Assembly: GCA_949358305.1 (NCBI GenBank)
Contig: OX442314.1
Span: forward strand, 58,289,369 to 58,353,368
Direction: 5' to 3'
Source of the DNA: Strigamia acuminata
Lineage: Eukaryota > Arthropoda > Chilopoda > Geophilomorpha > Linotaeniidae
Length of the DNA stretch: 64,000 nt
The notes under the pieces are model-generated. The model was not told the origin of the DNA and did not search any database. It worked only from the letters and a program-made list of their open reading frames with translations. Below are positions 1-9,539 of this stretch, one piece after another. The position numbers and the translations under genes were made by a program. Every line of letters begins with the position of its first letter. Position 1 is the first letter of the stretch.

Positions 1-344
1 GATAAGAATCAATACAGTACATCATGACTAAAACAGTAACTGATCTGAAGACACACTCTCACCACTCGTGACATGTCTACTCCCGTTACTGCTACTGCTA
101 CTGTCCGAGGCCTAAGTGCTCGTGACCGGTGGCGAGGTGATGGTCGGCGAGTGCAGCGTGCATGCGGAGGCCGCCCGCCCGGTCTTCATGATGGAGGGCA
201 CGGTGGTCGAGCTGGGGATGTTGAGGTGCTAGAACTGCACCGCGCTGCCTTCGAGCCGAACACAAGCGACTTCGACGCCGATGACTCGGTCTCGGCGCCA
301 CCGCCGTGCACTTTGAGCGTCGAGATGTTCATTTTGGGAATGGA

Positions 345-750
345 CTAATCGGCAGCTGTCAGCTGTCAGCTGTTAGCCGTTGGCTGTCGCAGTCGTCAGT
401 CGACAGTCAACTTTCGACTTTCGACGATCAGCCGTTGACTGTCAGCCGTTGACTGTCAGCCGTCGACTGTCAGCCGTCGAATGTCGCGGTCGTCAGAAGT
501 CGAAGGTCGCACTGTCACTAGCAACGGCCGACAGTTGAGGGCTGACGGCCGCAACAGGTCGACGACTGACGGACACGACAGTCGACAGCTGACAGCTGAC
601 AGTCAACAGTCAGCCGTCGAATGTTGCAGCCGTCGACATTCGATCGTCAGCCGCAACGGTCGACAGTCGACAGCTGACGGGCGCAACAGGTCGACGACCG
701 ACGGACGCGACAGTCGTCGTCCGACGTACGCAACAGACGACATCCGCTAA
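345..750. repeat. Degenerate GTCGAC/CAGCTGAC satellite tract
   Basis: A locally GC-rich tract built from overlapping variants of short units such as GTCAGCCGTCGACT and CAGTCGACAGCTGACAG, on both strands. The palindromes GTCGAC and CAGCTG recur many times, so the tract can fold extensively. The apparent reading frames here (for example 481-750) are low-complexity Arg/Ser/Asp products of the repeat and I do not treat them as genes. It recurs in copy 2 at 51237-51642. Confidence 0.8.
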
Positions 751-846
751 AATGAGTTTGGATGCAAGAAGCAATACAAATGAATATAAACACTAGGACA
801 AACGCCAGATTCACAAAGGTTGAAATCCGAATTTTCCGCTAAGGGA

Positions 847-879
847 TAATGTGCACGTACATCATGTACGTGCACATTA
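847..879. repeat. Perfect 16-bp-arm palindrome
   Basis: TAATGTGCACGTACAT, then a single C, then the exact reverse complement. It could extrude as a hairpin with essentially no loop. It is conserved in copy 2 at 51739-51771. Possible origins are a tiny inverted-repeat element or a protein-binding dyad; no coding context is nearby. Confidence 0.9.
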
Positions 880-2518
880 CGTGACATATCAGCACTTTAC
901 ATAACTTTTTTCATTATAAAATCGATACGGTATTGTTTTATGTCCGCACCATTCAGTGATTTTTCTCTATACGAAACACATTGCTTTGTCCGGAGTCCGA
1001 AACAGAGAGCTGTCTGGACTGCGAAGCAAATATGCCATTGCTGACTATTGTTTGGGACCGGGTGGGTCCCTGCTAACTAGTCCGGACGGCGCTAGGTCTG
1101 GGCTACACAGAGTACGTTTTACTATAAACACAACCGATTGACGAGAAATATCGACTTCAATCCAATTCGAGTCGGATAGATAGAAAATATATTTTGGGTG
1201 AAAGATTTGATTTTGCGGTAAAATGAAGGTCTGGAATAAATTAAATTATATTAAATTAACCCAGTGGAATGGAAACGGAAAACACAAACGATCTTACTGC
1301 TCGATCCACTTTGAATTTGGGCACGACGTGAGTTGAAAACCATAAAAACAACCTATCCTCTGAAGAATATGGTTCATCAACTGTAACAATTCAGAAGTGA
1401 GTGAAAAACAATAATAGTTTCTTGTACATTAAACCCAATTCTATTTTTAAAGGCTTTTATTTAACTTGACATGACTGTGTGTTTTGAGGGTATGACGGTA
1501 CGCCATAGGGTGGAATCTCATACACCCTGTGAGATTCCCCTTGGGAGTCAGCTGGAATCTGGAATCTGGAATCTCTTTCAATCCTAATTGATTCCAATTT
1601 AACTCACCAGGGTTTGTACGTGGAGAACTGAATCCAACTGAATTTGCAAGTTTTTTTATTCGAAAATACAAAATACAAAAGTGCAGTGACAAGTGAGCGG
1701 GTTTTCATCAAATTCCAAAAGACAATAATAGAAAAAGCCAAAGTGAATTGATGAAAAACTAAATTGTTGTTTTTATCATATTGTAATTGTTATTACATGC
1801 TCTCTCTCAGCTTTCCTGTTGTACGTCGTCAGTTCAAATTTTCTCTCCTTTTCACATTTTACATCGTTATCTTACTTGTTTAATCCAAAATTCAGCTTAA
1901 ACCTGCTAACTTGTCAACTGATGACGTCATGCTTTGGATTTGGGGCCACTGGTTTTGTCGCGCGTATTGTAATTGTTGTTACATATCATAACTACAACAA
2001 TTTAGTTCTTCATCAATTAACTTTGGGTTTTATAACGTACGTAATGGGTTACGAATCTGGATCGCTATAGAATAAAGAATGTTCACTCTCAAGATTTTAG
2101 CAAAAGTACATTGTTAAGTGTTCACCAAGATGGCGGGACACTACAGGTTTTTAAATCACTCATTGCACTTGACCTTTAAATTTGAAGGAAAATTATTTCC
2201 ATTAACTCTATGAATTTTTAGAAATTCGGCTTTTTTGGTGTCTAGGAATTATTTAACGATCTAGAACCAATCATCTATTTATTTATCCAGGTACACAGCC
2301 TTTTTTTTCTACATTTTTTACAAGGTTTTTTCTGCAACTTATCTAGCATGTAAAAACAGAATTAGGTCTACTGTATTTGTTTCTACCTCTTTTATGCTTT
2401 CTGCAGACTCCAAATACTGTTGAAACACATGTGCTGTTGAACTACAAAAAAATCTTGTAAGTGAAAAGCAATCCTACAATCAATCTACAAAATTGCAAAA
2501 TTAAAAAAGAATACACTA
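880..2518. other. Non-coding stretch with small repeats
   Basis: No gene is supported here. It contains a 30-bp sequence at 1441-1470 that recurs directly at 7687-7716, a short GGAATCT tandem near 1552-1575, an octamer TGACGTCA at 1922-1929, and a segment near 1075-1115 whose parts reappear in inverted orientation near 50050-50140, suggesting fragments of one dispersed repeat. Short open frames have no family resemblance that I can see. Confidence 0.5.
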
Positions 2519-2523
2519 AAATG

Positions 2524-2706
2524 TGTAATGTTTGTCAAAACGATTCAGTCGAAAACACAATGTTGAACAAATAAAGAAGTTGAACTTTACTTCGTGAAAA
2601 TACAGGTCGAACTGCCGTTCGAAAACTTTAAACAATACTAGAGCGCGTGGCGCGTGACACACACGATTTCAATACGTTAAACAAATGTAACAACTTAAAA
2701 CTAACA
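2524..2706 (-). repeat. Copia-A 3' LTR, copy 1
   Basis: 183-bp direct repeat of 7069-7251. On the plus strand it starts TGTAATG and ends CTAACA, giving TG...CA termini. The purine-rich AGGCGGAGTAT just inside it (minus strand, 2707-2717) is the likely plus-strand primer tract. Confidence 0.93.
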
Positions 2707-2735
2707 ATACTCCGCCTGAAAGCGTCTGTGTTAAT

Positions 2736-4250
2736 TCAATCGCGCTCTTCTAGGATTTTCTTTTCTATCGGTCTCAATCCCAGCAGTGGGCGGAACTTCT
2801 CGAATTTATTCCGCTGTAGAGGCTTCCTGAATATGTCTGCCTCGTTGTCGTCTGTCGCAATATAGTCCAATTTCACAATCTTCTTTTTGACTTGATCACG
2901 TACAAAGTGAAATTGAAGATCTATATGCTTCGTTCGTCGTTTTTCAACATTATTTTCGGCAAAAGCTTTCGCTGGTTTGTTGTCGCAAAATAACGTTGTT
3001 GTGCTGTCCCCAATAAACTGTTTCATGCCAATTTCTTCAAGTAATCGGCGTATCCATATGACATCTTTGGCGCAGTTTGCCATAGCAACGTACTCCGCCT
3101 CCATCGTTGATGTGGCGACGATCGTCTGCTTTTTGCTTTGCCAACTAATTGCATTTTCGCCAATTTTCAATAATGTCCCCGAGCATGATTTTCGAGTTTC
3201 TTTGCAATTAGCCCAATCAGCGTCGGCGTAGGCTTTCAAGATCCCATGTTGCTTTTCATAATTCGCCGTTCCTGCCAAATACTTTAATATTCGTTTGGCT
3301 TTCTTCCAATGCACAATTTTCGGTTTCGTGTTGTATTTTGCTAAAAAATTGACTCCAAAAGCAATGTCCGGTCGTGTACAATTTGCAATGTACGATAAAC
3401 ATCCTATGAGTTCTCGATAAGGACATCCTGTTGCATCTGGGCTTTCTTCTTCCGTTTTGTCATCTTTTTGCTGTGCTTCCATCGGAGTAGAAATTGATTT
3501 GGCATCTTCCATTCCAAATTTTTCAACAACTTTGACAATATACTTCTCTTGTGTTAAGTAATGACTTCTGGTTGAGTTTTTGCCAAATTCGATTCCTAGC
3601 ATATATTTCAATTCTCCGAGTTCTTTGATGTCGAAACACGATTTGAGCTTTTTCTTCATTTTCTTGACCATTTTCTTGGTCTGACCGGCGACAACCATAT
3701 CGTCCACGTAGACGCCGATGATTCCCATTTTGTTACCGATCTTGATCCAATAAACGCATGAATCTGCTCCGCATCTCTTGAATCCGACTTTTTCGAGTTC
3801 TTCATTTAACTTTTCGTTCCAGGTTCTTCCTGATTGCTTTAACCCGTATAATGATTTAATTAAATGACACACCTTTCTGTCCATGTTTTCACCTTCCAGT
3901 CCTTCTGGTATCTGCATATATACCTGTTCTTCTAGAACTCCATACAGGTATGCAGTTGTGACATCTAATTGCTCCAATTCCCATCCAAGCATTACCGCTA
4001 CTGCCAAGATTGTTTGAATTGTTTCGATCCCTGCCACTGGTGAATACGTGTCGGTGTAATCTTCTCCATATCTTTGGGTAAATCCCTTGGCCACCAATCG
4101 AGCCTTGTACCGTTCAATCGATCCATCTGCATGTCGCTTGATCCGAAAGATCCATTTGCATCCAATTGCTGTTTTGCTCTCTGGTAATTTTGTAATTTGC
4201 CAAGTTCCGTTCTTTTTCAAACTTCCAAGTTCATTTGCAATTGCTTCTTT
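2736..4250 (-). pseudogene. Copia-A reverse transcriptase/RNase H part, copy 1
   Basis: Continues in the same frame as the upstream gag-IN ORF after the TAG at 4251-4253. It carries the copia RT start (NGTW), the QLDVTTAYLYG block, the catalytic YVDD, and RNase H ending in a KHID...RDQV block. Compared with copy 2 it lacks four residues (GLHY) in the connection/RNase H segment because 12 bp were lost between two CATAAT direct repeats near 3259. In the terminal motif, conserved Thr of TKPL reads Arg (RKPL). These changes and the upstream stops indicate a decaying copy. It would have functioned in cDNA synthesis in the virus-like particle. Confidence 0.9.
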
Positions 4251-6668
4251 CTATTTTTTGGAATCTTTGCCGCTAATTGCTTCGTTGTATGTACTTGGTT
4301 CCTCGTAATCGCAAATCATTGCACTTGCTGCAATTTCATCGATTTCGTCATCCGAAGATTCCTCATCATCAGCTTGCGGTTGACCTTCGTCTTGTCGTTG
4401 ATCCGGTTGATCCTCGTTGCTACGCAACTTCATTTGCGTTGGCTCATAAACCTTTTTGACTGCATCTTCCTTTTTCGGACGTCCACACTTTTTCTTCGCA
4501 ATTTCCGGTTTTGGTTCAACAACCTTCAATTTCTCCGCCTCGAAGAATAGTGTCGTAACTTCTTCTTGCGTGCCTTCGGTTGTTTTGTCGTATTCCGAAC
4601 CCAATTCGTCTTCTTTGAAGACTGCGTCGCGTGAAGTCACAATTGTCTGTTTTTCTGGACACCAAAAACGGTAAGTTTTCTCTCCAAGCGTGTATCCAAT
4701 AAAAATGCATTGTAGTCCTCGTTTGTCCAGCTTCTTTCTCTTTTGTGAAGGGATGTGGACCACTGCCTTGCAGCCGAATGCTCGTAGATATCCCACTGAT
4801 GGCTTTCGATTATGCCAAATTTCGTATGGCGTTTTTCCTGTTGTCGTTGTGACTGATCTGTTGCATATGTACGCGGCTGTATACACCGCTTCGGCCCAAA
4901 AACAAGCACTTAGCTTTGCTCCGATTAAACAAGATCTCACCAGGTTCATCAGCGTTCTATTCATTCTCTCCGCGACCCCGTTCTGCTGTGGCGTGAATGT
5001 TGCCGTTCGTTGATGCAAAATTCCTTTCTCGGCCAGAAAATCCTTGAATTCTTCGTTACAATACTCTAATCCGTTGTCCGTTCTCAGAGTCTTGACTTTC
5101 TTATTCGTAGCATTTTCGTTCTTTGCCAAGTATTCCTTGAATTTGCTCAGCGCCTCCGATTTGTGTCGCATAAAATATACTTCAGTTTTCCGGGATTTAT
5201 CGTCTATGAACGTAATATAAAATCGTTTCCCATCTTTGCTCTCTGTTGAGAATGGTCCGGCGACATCTGAATGTATAAGTCCCAATATTTCGTCTGCAAG
5301 TTTTGTTTCTGACTTCTTAAATGGCTGGCGCGTCGACTTTCCCTGCATGCAACTGTCACATTTTTGTGATGACGCTTTGTCCAATTGCATCCTGTTGACC
5401 AAATTTTCCTTTGCCATTTTCTCGAGACTTGAAGTTGAGACGTGCATGAATCTGCGATGCCACGTTTCCGTGCTGACTTGCTCGCTTGCCGATGTCAAAC
5501 CATACTTGGTCATCTCTTGTATCGGGTACATGCCGTTTCTCCGTGTAGATCTCAAAACTTCTACGTCTTCTTCGTCCAAAACTCTACAAACTCCTTTCTT
5601 GAAGATTAACGTATATCCTCTTTCTTCCAGTTGCGAAACGGATAGAAGGTTTATTGCTACGTCTGGAATGTACAACACTTGTGATAAAATCGCTGAAGTT
5701 TGACCCCCGTTGTGTTCAAAAATCAAGTCTATATCTCCTTGTGCTTTCGTTTCAACTTTAGTTCCATTTGCAATCGTTATCTTGTCCGTCTTTGTCGACT
5801 TCAAATTTTGGAATTTTTCCTTGTGGCTGGATATATGGTGCGTTGCACCTGAATCGAGATACCATGTCCCTGACGATCCTACGGTAATTACGTACGCTGA
5901 CATCATCTTCTTTTTGGACTCTGTCGATTCCTTCTTGCCACTTGACTGCCTTTCCTTCTTTGGTTTGTTGCAGTCTCTCGCAAAATGCCAAAACTTGCCG
6001 CAATTGTAGCATTTTACGTTCTTTGTTGACTTCTGCTTCTGTGCCGGTAACGATGTATTCTCGCTTCTCGTTGTCGCTTTGTTGCGACGGGCCGATTCCG
6101 ACAACAACATCTCCTTCACTTTCTTTGCCGTGAAGTCTGCTGCCGCTATTGTGTGCACCGACATGATGAGTGATTCGTACTCTTCCCCAAGTCCGCACAA
6201 CAATGCCCACGCGAGTTCCTTGTCCGACATCGTTTCTCCCGCATTCGTCAACCGCTCTGCACATGCCGAAACTTGTGATATATACGTCTCCATGGCTGTA
6301 TCCGACTTCTTCTCGGTGGTGTACAACTCTTTTCTCAGCTGCACAACTCTCAATGTATTTGTCGGTTCATACGTGTCCTTCAGTATATCCCACGCTTCCT
6401 TTGGTGTTTTCAAACCACGAATGTGCTGTTGCTGTTCGCTCTTGATGGTCAGGCCAATAATTGCAAAAGCCTTGCTTTGCAGTTCTGCCAACTTAGTCAC
6501 GTCTTTTTCCGTGGTTGATCCATCAACTACTGCAAACAGTCCTTTTTCTTTTAACACCAACTTGGTATTAAACACCTATGACGCGTAGTTCAAGCCATTC
6601 AGCTTCTCGATGCCAAATGCTGTCGTCCCTGCTGACGATGACGAGGTTGCTGTGATCGAATCAGTCAT
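4251..6668 (-). pseudogene. Copia-A gag-protease-integrase part, copy 1
   Basis: The natural start is the ATG at 6666-6668, matching the intact frame of copy 2. Codon 31, a Trp in copy 2, is TAG here (6576-6578), so the frame is broken near its N terminus. Then come gag, a CX2CX4HX4C zinc knuckle, protease D-S-G (LDSGATHH), integrase HX4H...CX2C, and the DD35E core (HSDVAGPF, RTDNGLEY, GVAERMNRTL). A lysine-rich GRPKK stretch precedes the end. The terminal TAG replaces the conserved Trp that opens the copia RT domain (compare EKWKTAM in Copia-B), so it is a second nonsense mutation, not a natural end. Confidence 0.92.
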
Positions 6669-7051
6669 TGTTGAAAATTTTCACTCTTATAACAATTGGT
6701 TTCAATGTCTCGTTTGCTGACAATATGGCGTAATTTTTTTTTCACGCACTGCAAATTTGACACGTTCGAAAGATGAAAACGTTTCGTTTTTAACCCTAAT
6801 TCGAATTCAAAGTTCCTTTTTAGTCTCACAAAATTAAAAAAAAACGATGAATCACTGTCGGAATCCAATCCACTGATCTGCACTTTGCTTATAGTTCAGT
6901 TTCGTTAGGCTTAACCCCGTTAGGCTTAACTTTTCTGGTTCCCGTCGTCACGTTTGTTTGACGTTCGAATTCGCACTTGTAGATTCGAAAAAATGTCCAA
7001 AATTTACTCACACAACACTCAGAGTCCCGATGAACATGTTTGCTGTCGCAC

Positions 7052-7065
7052 TGGAGCCCATAACC
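7052..7065 (-). promoter_or_regulatory. Copia-A primer binding site (internal tRNA-iMet type)
   Basis: Next to the 5' LTR the element strand reads GGTTATGGGCTCCA. The first ten bases are complementary to the anticodon arm of eukaryotic initiator tRNA-Met (GCCCATAACC), not to a tRNA 3' end. Drosophila copia is known to prime from an internal fragment of this tRNA, so the same half-tRNA priming is inferred here. Copy 2 has the same site at 57955-57968. Confidence 0.75.
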
Positions 7066-7068
7066 ATT

Positions 7069-7251
7069 TGTAATGTTTGTCAAAACGATTCAGTCGAAAA
7101 CACAATGTTGAACAAATAAAGAAGTTGAACTTTACTTCGTGAAAATACAGGTCGAACTGCCGTTCGAAAACTTTAAACAATACTAGAGCGCGCGGCGCGT
7201 GACACACACGATTTCAATACGTTAAACAAATGTAACAACTTAAAACTAACA
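7069..7251 (-). repeat. Copia-A 5' LTR, copy 1
   Basis: 183-bp LTR, upstream for this minus-strand element, followed by target duplication AAATG at 7252-7256. It differs from the 3' LTR at one base, and the same difference is present in copy 2, showing that it arose before the block duplicated. Confidence 0.93.
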
Positions 7252-7304
7252 AAATGAAATCAGGATAAGCTTTGATTTGTTATCGTACACTAAAACATTT
7301 CTGT

Positions 7305-7577
7305 AATACCGCCCCGTTTAATAGCCCGGGCGTTTAATTCTGTTTTTGACTCACTCCGCCCGGCGCCAATTTGAAAACCCGGGGCTTATTCGGGCGCGGC
7401 GCATACGCGAAAAATGACTGATTTTTGGTGATAAATGGTGATTTTTCCGTTAAAATCACCAATTTTTTGCAAAAGTAGATGATTTTAACTGACCCGGCAC
7501 TTATTCAGGGCCGGCGTCAATTTCCGAAATTGCCGCTTAAATGAATCCCGGCTATTAAATGGGGCGGTACGGTATAC
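7305..7577. mobile_element. MITE with TACCGCCCC inverted ends
   Basis: About 270 bp bounded by imperfect inverted repeats: TACCGCCCCGTTTAATAGCC at the left and the complement of a TACCGCCCCATTTAATAGCC version at the right. The interior is non-coding, with repeated GATTTT and CCGGGC-type motifs. The end structure resembles hAT-type MITEs starting TACCGTA-like sequence (one is at 20073-20310). A clear target duplication could not be assigned. Copy 2 is at 58208-58480. Confidence 0.65.
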
Positions 7578-7686
7578 ATTTTTTTAACACGGCTCTCTTT
7601 GGATTTCTTAGTTGTAACAACCTATTCCATTTTTTCCACGTTTATCCCTGCAGAAGTCTACGACAGCAAATAGAATTAGTCGTGCG

Positions 7687-7716
7687 CTATTTTTAAAGGC
7701 TTTTATTTAACTTGAC
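7687..7716. repeat. 30-bp direct repeat of 1441-1470
   Basis: Exact 30-bp match to 1441-1470 (starts CTATTTTTAAAGG, ends TTAACTTGAC), with loosely similar sequence continuing for about 15 bp after each. The pair brackets the Copia-A insertion. It may be the conserved end of a dispersed element. Also at 52333-52362 and 58590-58619. Confidence 0.8.
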
Positions 7717-7761
7717 TTGAACGTTTGTGTGTGTGTGTGGTTCAACTTCCGGTTTGTGTAA

Positions 7762-8099
7762 TGCTGGGCGCAGACATATCGCGATTTCGCGTCGCGTTGC
7801 GATTGTGTTACCATTGCGCATGTGCAGGTGACGTCATTTCCTTCGCGCCGGTTCGAAATCTACTTTGCGAAATAGTACTTGTCCCAAGTACTATTTCGCC
7901 CGCGATTCTTGTTGCAGCCAATCCCGTGAGCTGATTGAAATGACGTCATTTCATCAAAATTTTTGGTTGCTGTGTGAATTCTGTGGAATGACGTCATAAG
8001 TTTGAATTTGCAGAGCTGAAATAGCTACATGTGTGTAGCACTGTGCGCGATTCACAGTGCGATTTCGCTAGCGAAATCGCGATATGTCTGCGCCCAGCA
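7762..8099. mobile_element. Harbinger-like MITE with TAA target duplication
   Basis: 338-bp element with 29-bp terminal inverted repeats beginning TGCTGGGCGCAGACATATCG, flanked by TAA on both sides (7759-7761 and 8100-8102). Three-base TWA-type duplications are characteristic of PIF/Harbinger. Inside lies a perfect palindrome with 15-bp arms (GCGAAATAGTACTTG, spacer TCC) and three TGACGTCA octamers at 7829, 7941 and 7989. No coding capacity. Copy 2 is at 58665-59002. Confidence 0.85.
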
Positions 8100-8143
8100 T
8101 AATTTTGCGTGTTTTTTCCAAAAATCAATTCAGCATAACAAAA

Positions 8144-8318
8144 AATTGGGATTTTGCTAGTATAGTGAAGCAAAATCTAGATTATACTAAGGAAAATAAA
8201 TTTGCTAATTTAGGAATTGTCTAATTTCTCCATTTTAACACAGAACTTTAAAGAAAAATCCACCGCCAGGTTACACTCTTACTCTGGGCTATGGACAGTA
8301 CGAATCTTCAGTCTAATT
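8144..8318. repeat. DIRS left inverted terminal repeat
   Basis: About 127 bp (8192-8318) is inverted-complementary to 13029-13155, followed outward by a 48-bp left-specific extension (8144-8191). The extension is copied in reverse complement in the internal complementary region. ITR similarity to the right end is high with a few mismatches. Confidence 0.9.
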
Positions 8319-8497
8319 ACGAAGGCAAATAAAACAAGGCATGTCAAGCAGAAAATTGTTTATTCAACCAAAACATACAGGGAGAATAAAACAAAACGGC
8401 AAAGATGATCTCGGCGGCGTCAATTTTCTGCAAGGGAGGGAAGAAACAATTAGTGCAAAATAAACAACATTGTATCCAGAAAAACTTGGGAGGGACC

Positions 8498-8599
8498 ATT
8501 AGCACATTTATTTTCCTTAGTATAATCTAGATTTTGCTTCACTATACTAGCAAAATCCCAATTATACAACAGTGAAAATAAATGTGCTAATTTAGGAAT
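8498..8599. repeat. DIRS internal complementary region
   Basis: Reverse complement of the left tip (to AATTGGG) directly joined to the reverse complement of the right tip (from AATTATAC). In DIRS elements this segment is thought to template completion of the circle ends. It overlaps the last codons of the recombinase ORF (stop at 8592-8594). Confidence 0.9.
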
Positions 8600-9539
8600 G
8601 TTCGTAGCCCCTTAACACAACAGAAGCAAACTCTTCCGATGCGGATTCGATCGGTCTGTTGTAGAATTTCTTGAAAACAGAGGTCGTCGACCAATCGGCG
8701 GCTTTGATAATGCACTCTAAAGACACTCCTCTGCTAGCCGCGAAAGAAGTGGCTGCAGCCCTGGTCGAGTGGGCCGAGAAGATGGAGGTATCCACCCCCG
8801 CGTCGGAGAGGACGTCCTTAATCCATCTCGCGATGGTTGTAGAGGAAACCGGGGCAAACGGTGGAGAGCCAGAAAGGAACAGTTGCTTTGAACCACCCCT
8901 AAAAGGTGCGGAGAAGGCAAGGTAATGGCGCAAGGCAGTCACCGGACACAGGTCCTTGTCGTGGAAGGCCGCGATGCGAAAGGGTGCCAGAGACGCGGAC
9001 TTACGAGACCCGCACAGGGGAACTACGCAAAAGGTGTCGAAAAACGAGATGTCTGCTGAGAGAAGACGAAGGTCGGCCGCTCTGCCCGCTAAGGCAAGAG
9101 CTAAAAGAGTGGCCAGTCGCTGATTTCTCGACAGCCCCGAAGGGTTAGGGACGGAAAAAAGGTGTTTGAGGTGTATCAAAACCGGGCCCACGTGCCAAAT
9201 GTTAGAGTATTTCGGGACAGCAGGTCTAGAGAAGGATACGCCCCTCAGAATCCGGCGAATGACCGGATGGGAGCCAAAGTCCTCCCCCCCCGACAGAGAG
9301 ACCAATTGGGAAATTGCCGACCTGTGACAATTGACCGAGCTGTAAGACCTGCCCTCACTGAAGAGCGAGCCCAAGAAGTTGGCTACGTCCATGGTAGCTG
9401 GTCGAATAGGGTCCACGCCGCGAGATTGCGCCCAAGTCCTCCAGTTGCCCCAGCAATTGGAGTAAGTCCTACAGGTGGAGCGTTTCCACGAGGCTCCCAC
9501 CAATTGGGCAGCGTCTTCTGAAAGTCCGATCTCTCGCAT
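8592..9539 (-). CDS. DIRS tyrosine recombinase region
   Basis: From Met779 of the long frame. The N-terminal core-binding half (SWKRSTCRTY...W..W) is followed by the catalytic half with the R-HxxR-W-Y set (Arg931, His1035, Arg1038, Trp1061, Tyr1071). It would integrate circular DNA by site-specific recombination instead of using a DDE integrase. In many DIRS elements this domain sits in a separate ORF overlapping the RT ORF; here it is also in frame with RT if the 55-nt intron is retained. Confidence 0.88.
   Translation of the reverse strand: MREIGLSEDAAQLVGASWKRSTCRTYSNCWGNWRTWAQSRGVDPIRPATMDVANFLGSLFSEGRSYSSVNCHRSAISQLVSLSGGEDFGSHPVIRRILRGVSFSRPAVPKYSNIWHVGPVLIHLKHLFSVPNPSGLSRNQRLATLLALALAGRAADLRLLSADISFFDTFCVVPLCGSRKSASLAPFRIAAFHDKDLCPVTALRHYLAFSAPFRGGSKQLFLSGSPPFAPVSSTTIARWIKDVLSDAGVDTSIFSAHSTRAAATSFAASRGVSLECIIKAADWSTTSVFKKFYNRPIESASEEFASVVLRGYEHS

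Larger units (their letters stand above)
2519..7256 (-). mobile_element. Copia-A LTR retrotransposon, copy 1
   Basis: A complete Ty1/copia-order insertion on the minus strand: 5' LTR 7069-7251, primer site, gag-PR-IN-RT-RH, 3' LTR 2524-2706. Five-base target duplications AAATG flank it (2519-2523 and 7252-7256). The two 183-bp LTRs differ at one clear position (GCGCGTGG versus GCGCGCGG), so insertion was recent on an evolutionary scale. The coding region is interrupted by an in-frame TAG at 4251-4253 (shared with copy 2) and a second TAG at 6576-6578 (copy 1 only), and has a 12-bp deletion in RNase H. It looks non-autonomous. Confidence 0.95.

Noticed and set aside
73-348. 91-codon open frame starting MSTPVTATAT
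   Set aside because: Overlaps an equally open frame on the other strand. It is GC-rich Arg/Gly low complexity next to the satellite tract, with no family resemblance.
1225-1400. Two possible minus-strand exons with good splice signals (DEPYSSEDRLFLW..., TFILPQNQIFHP...)
   Set aside because: Signals are acceptable, and they could in principle be missing second-unit channel exons, but neither translation shows a DEG/ENaC motif and the phases do not connect.
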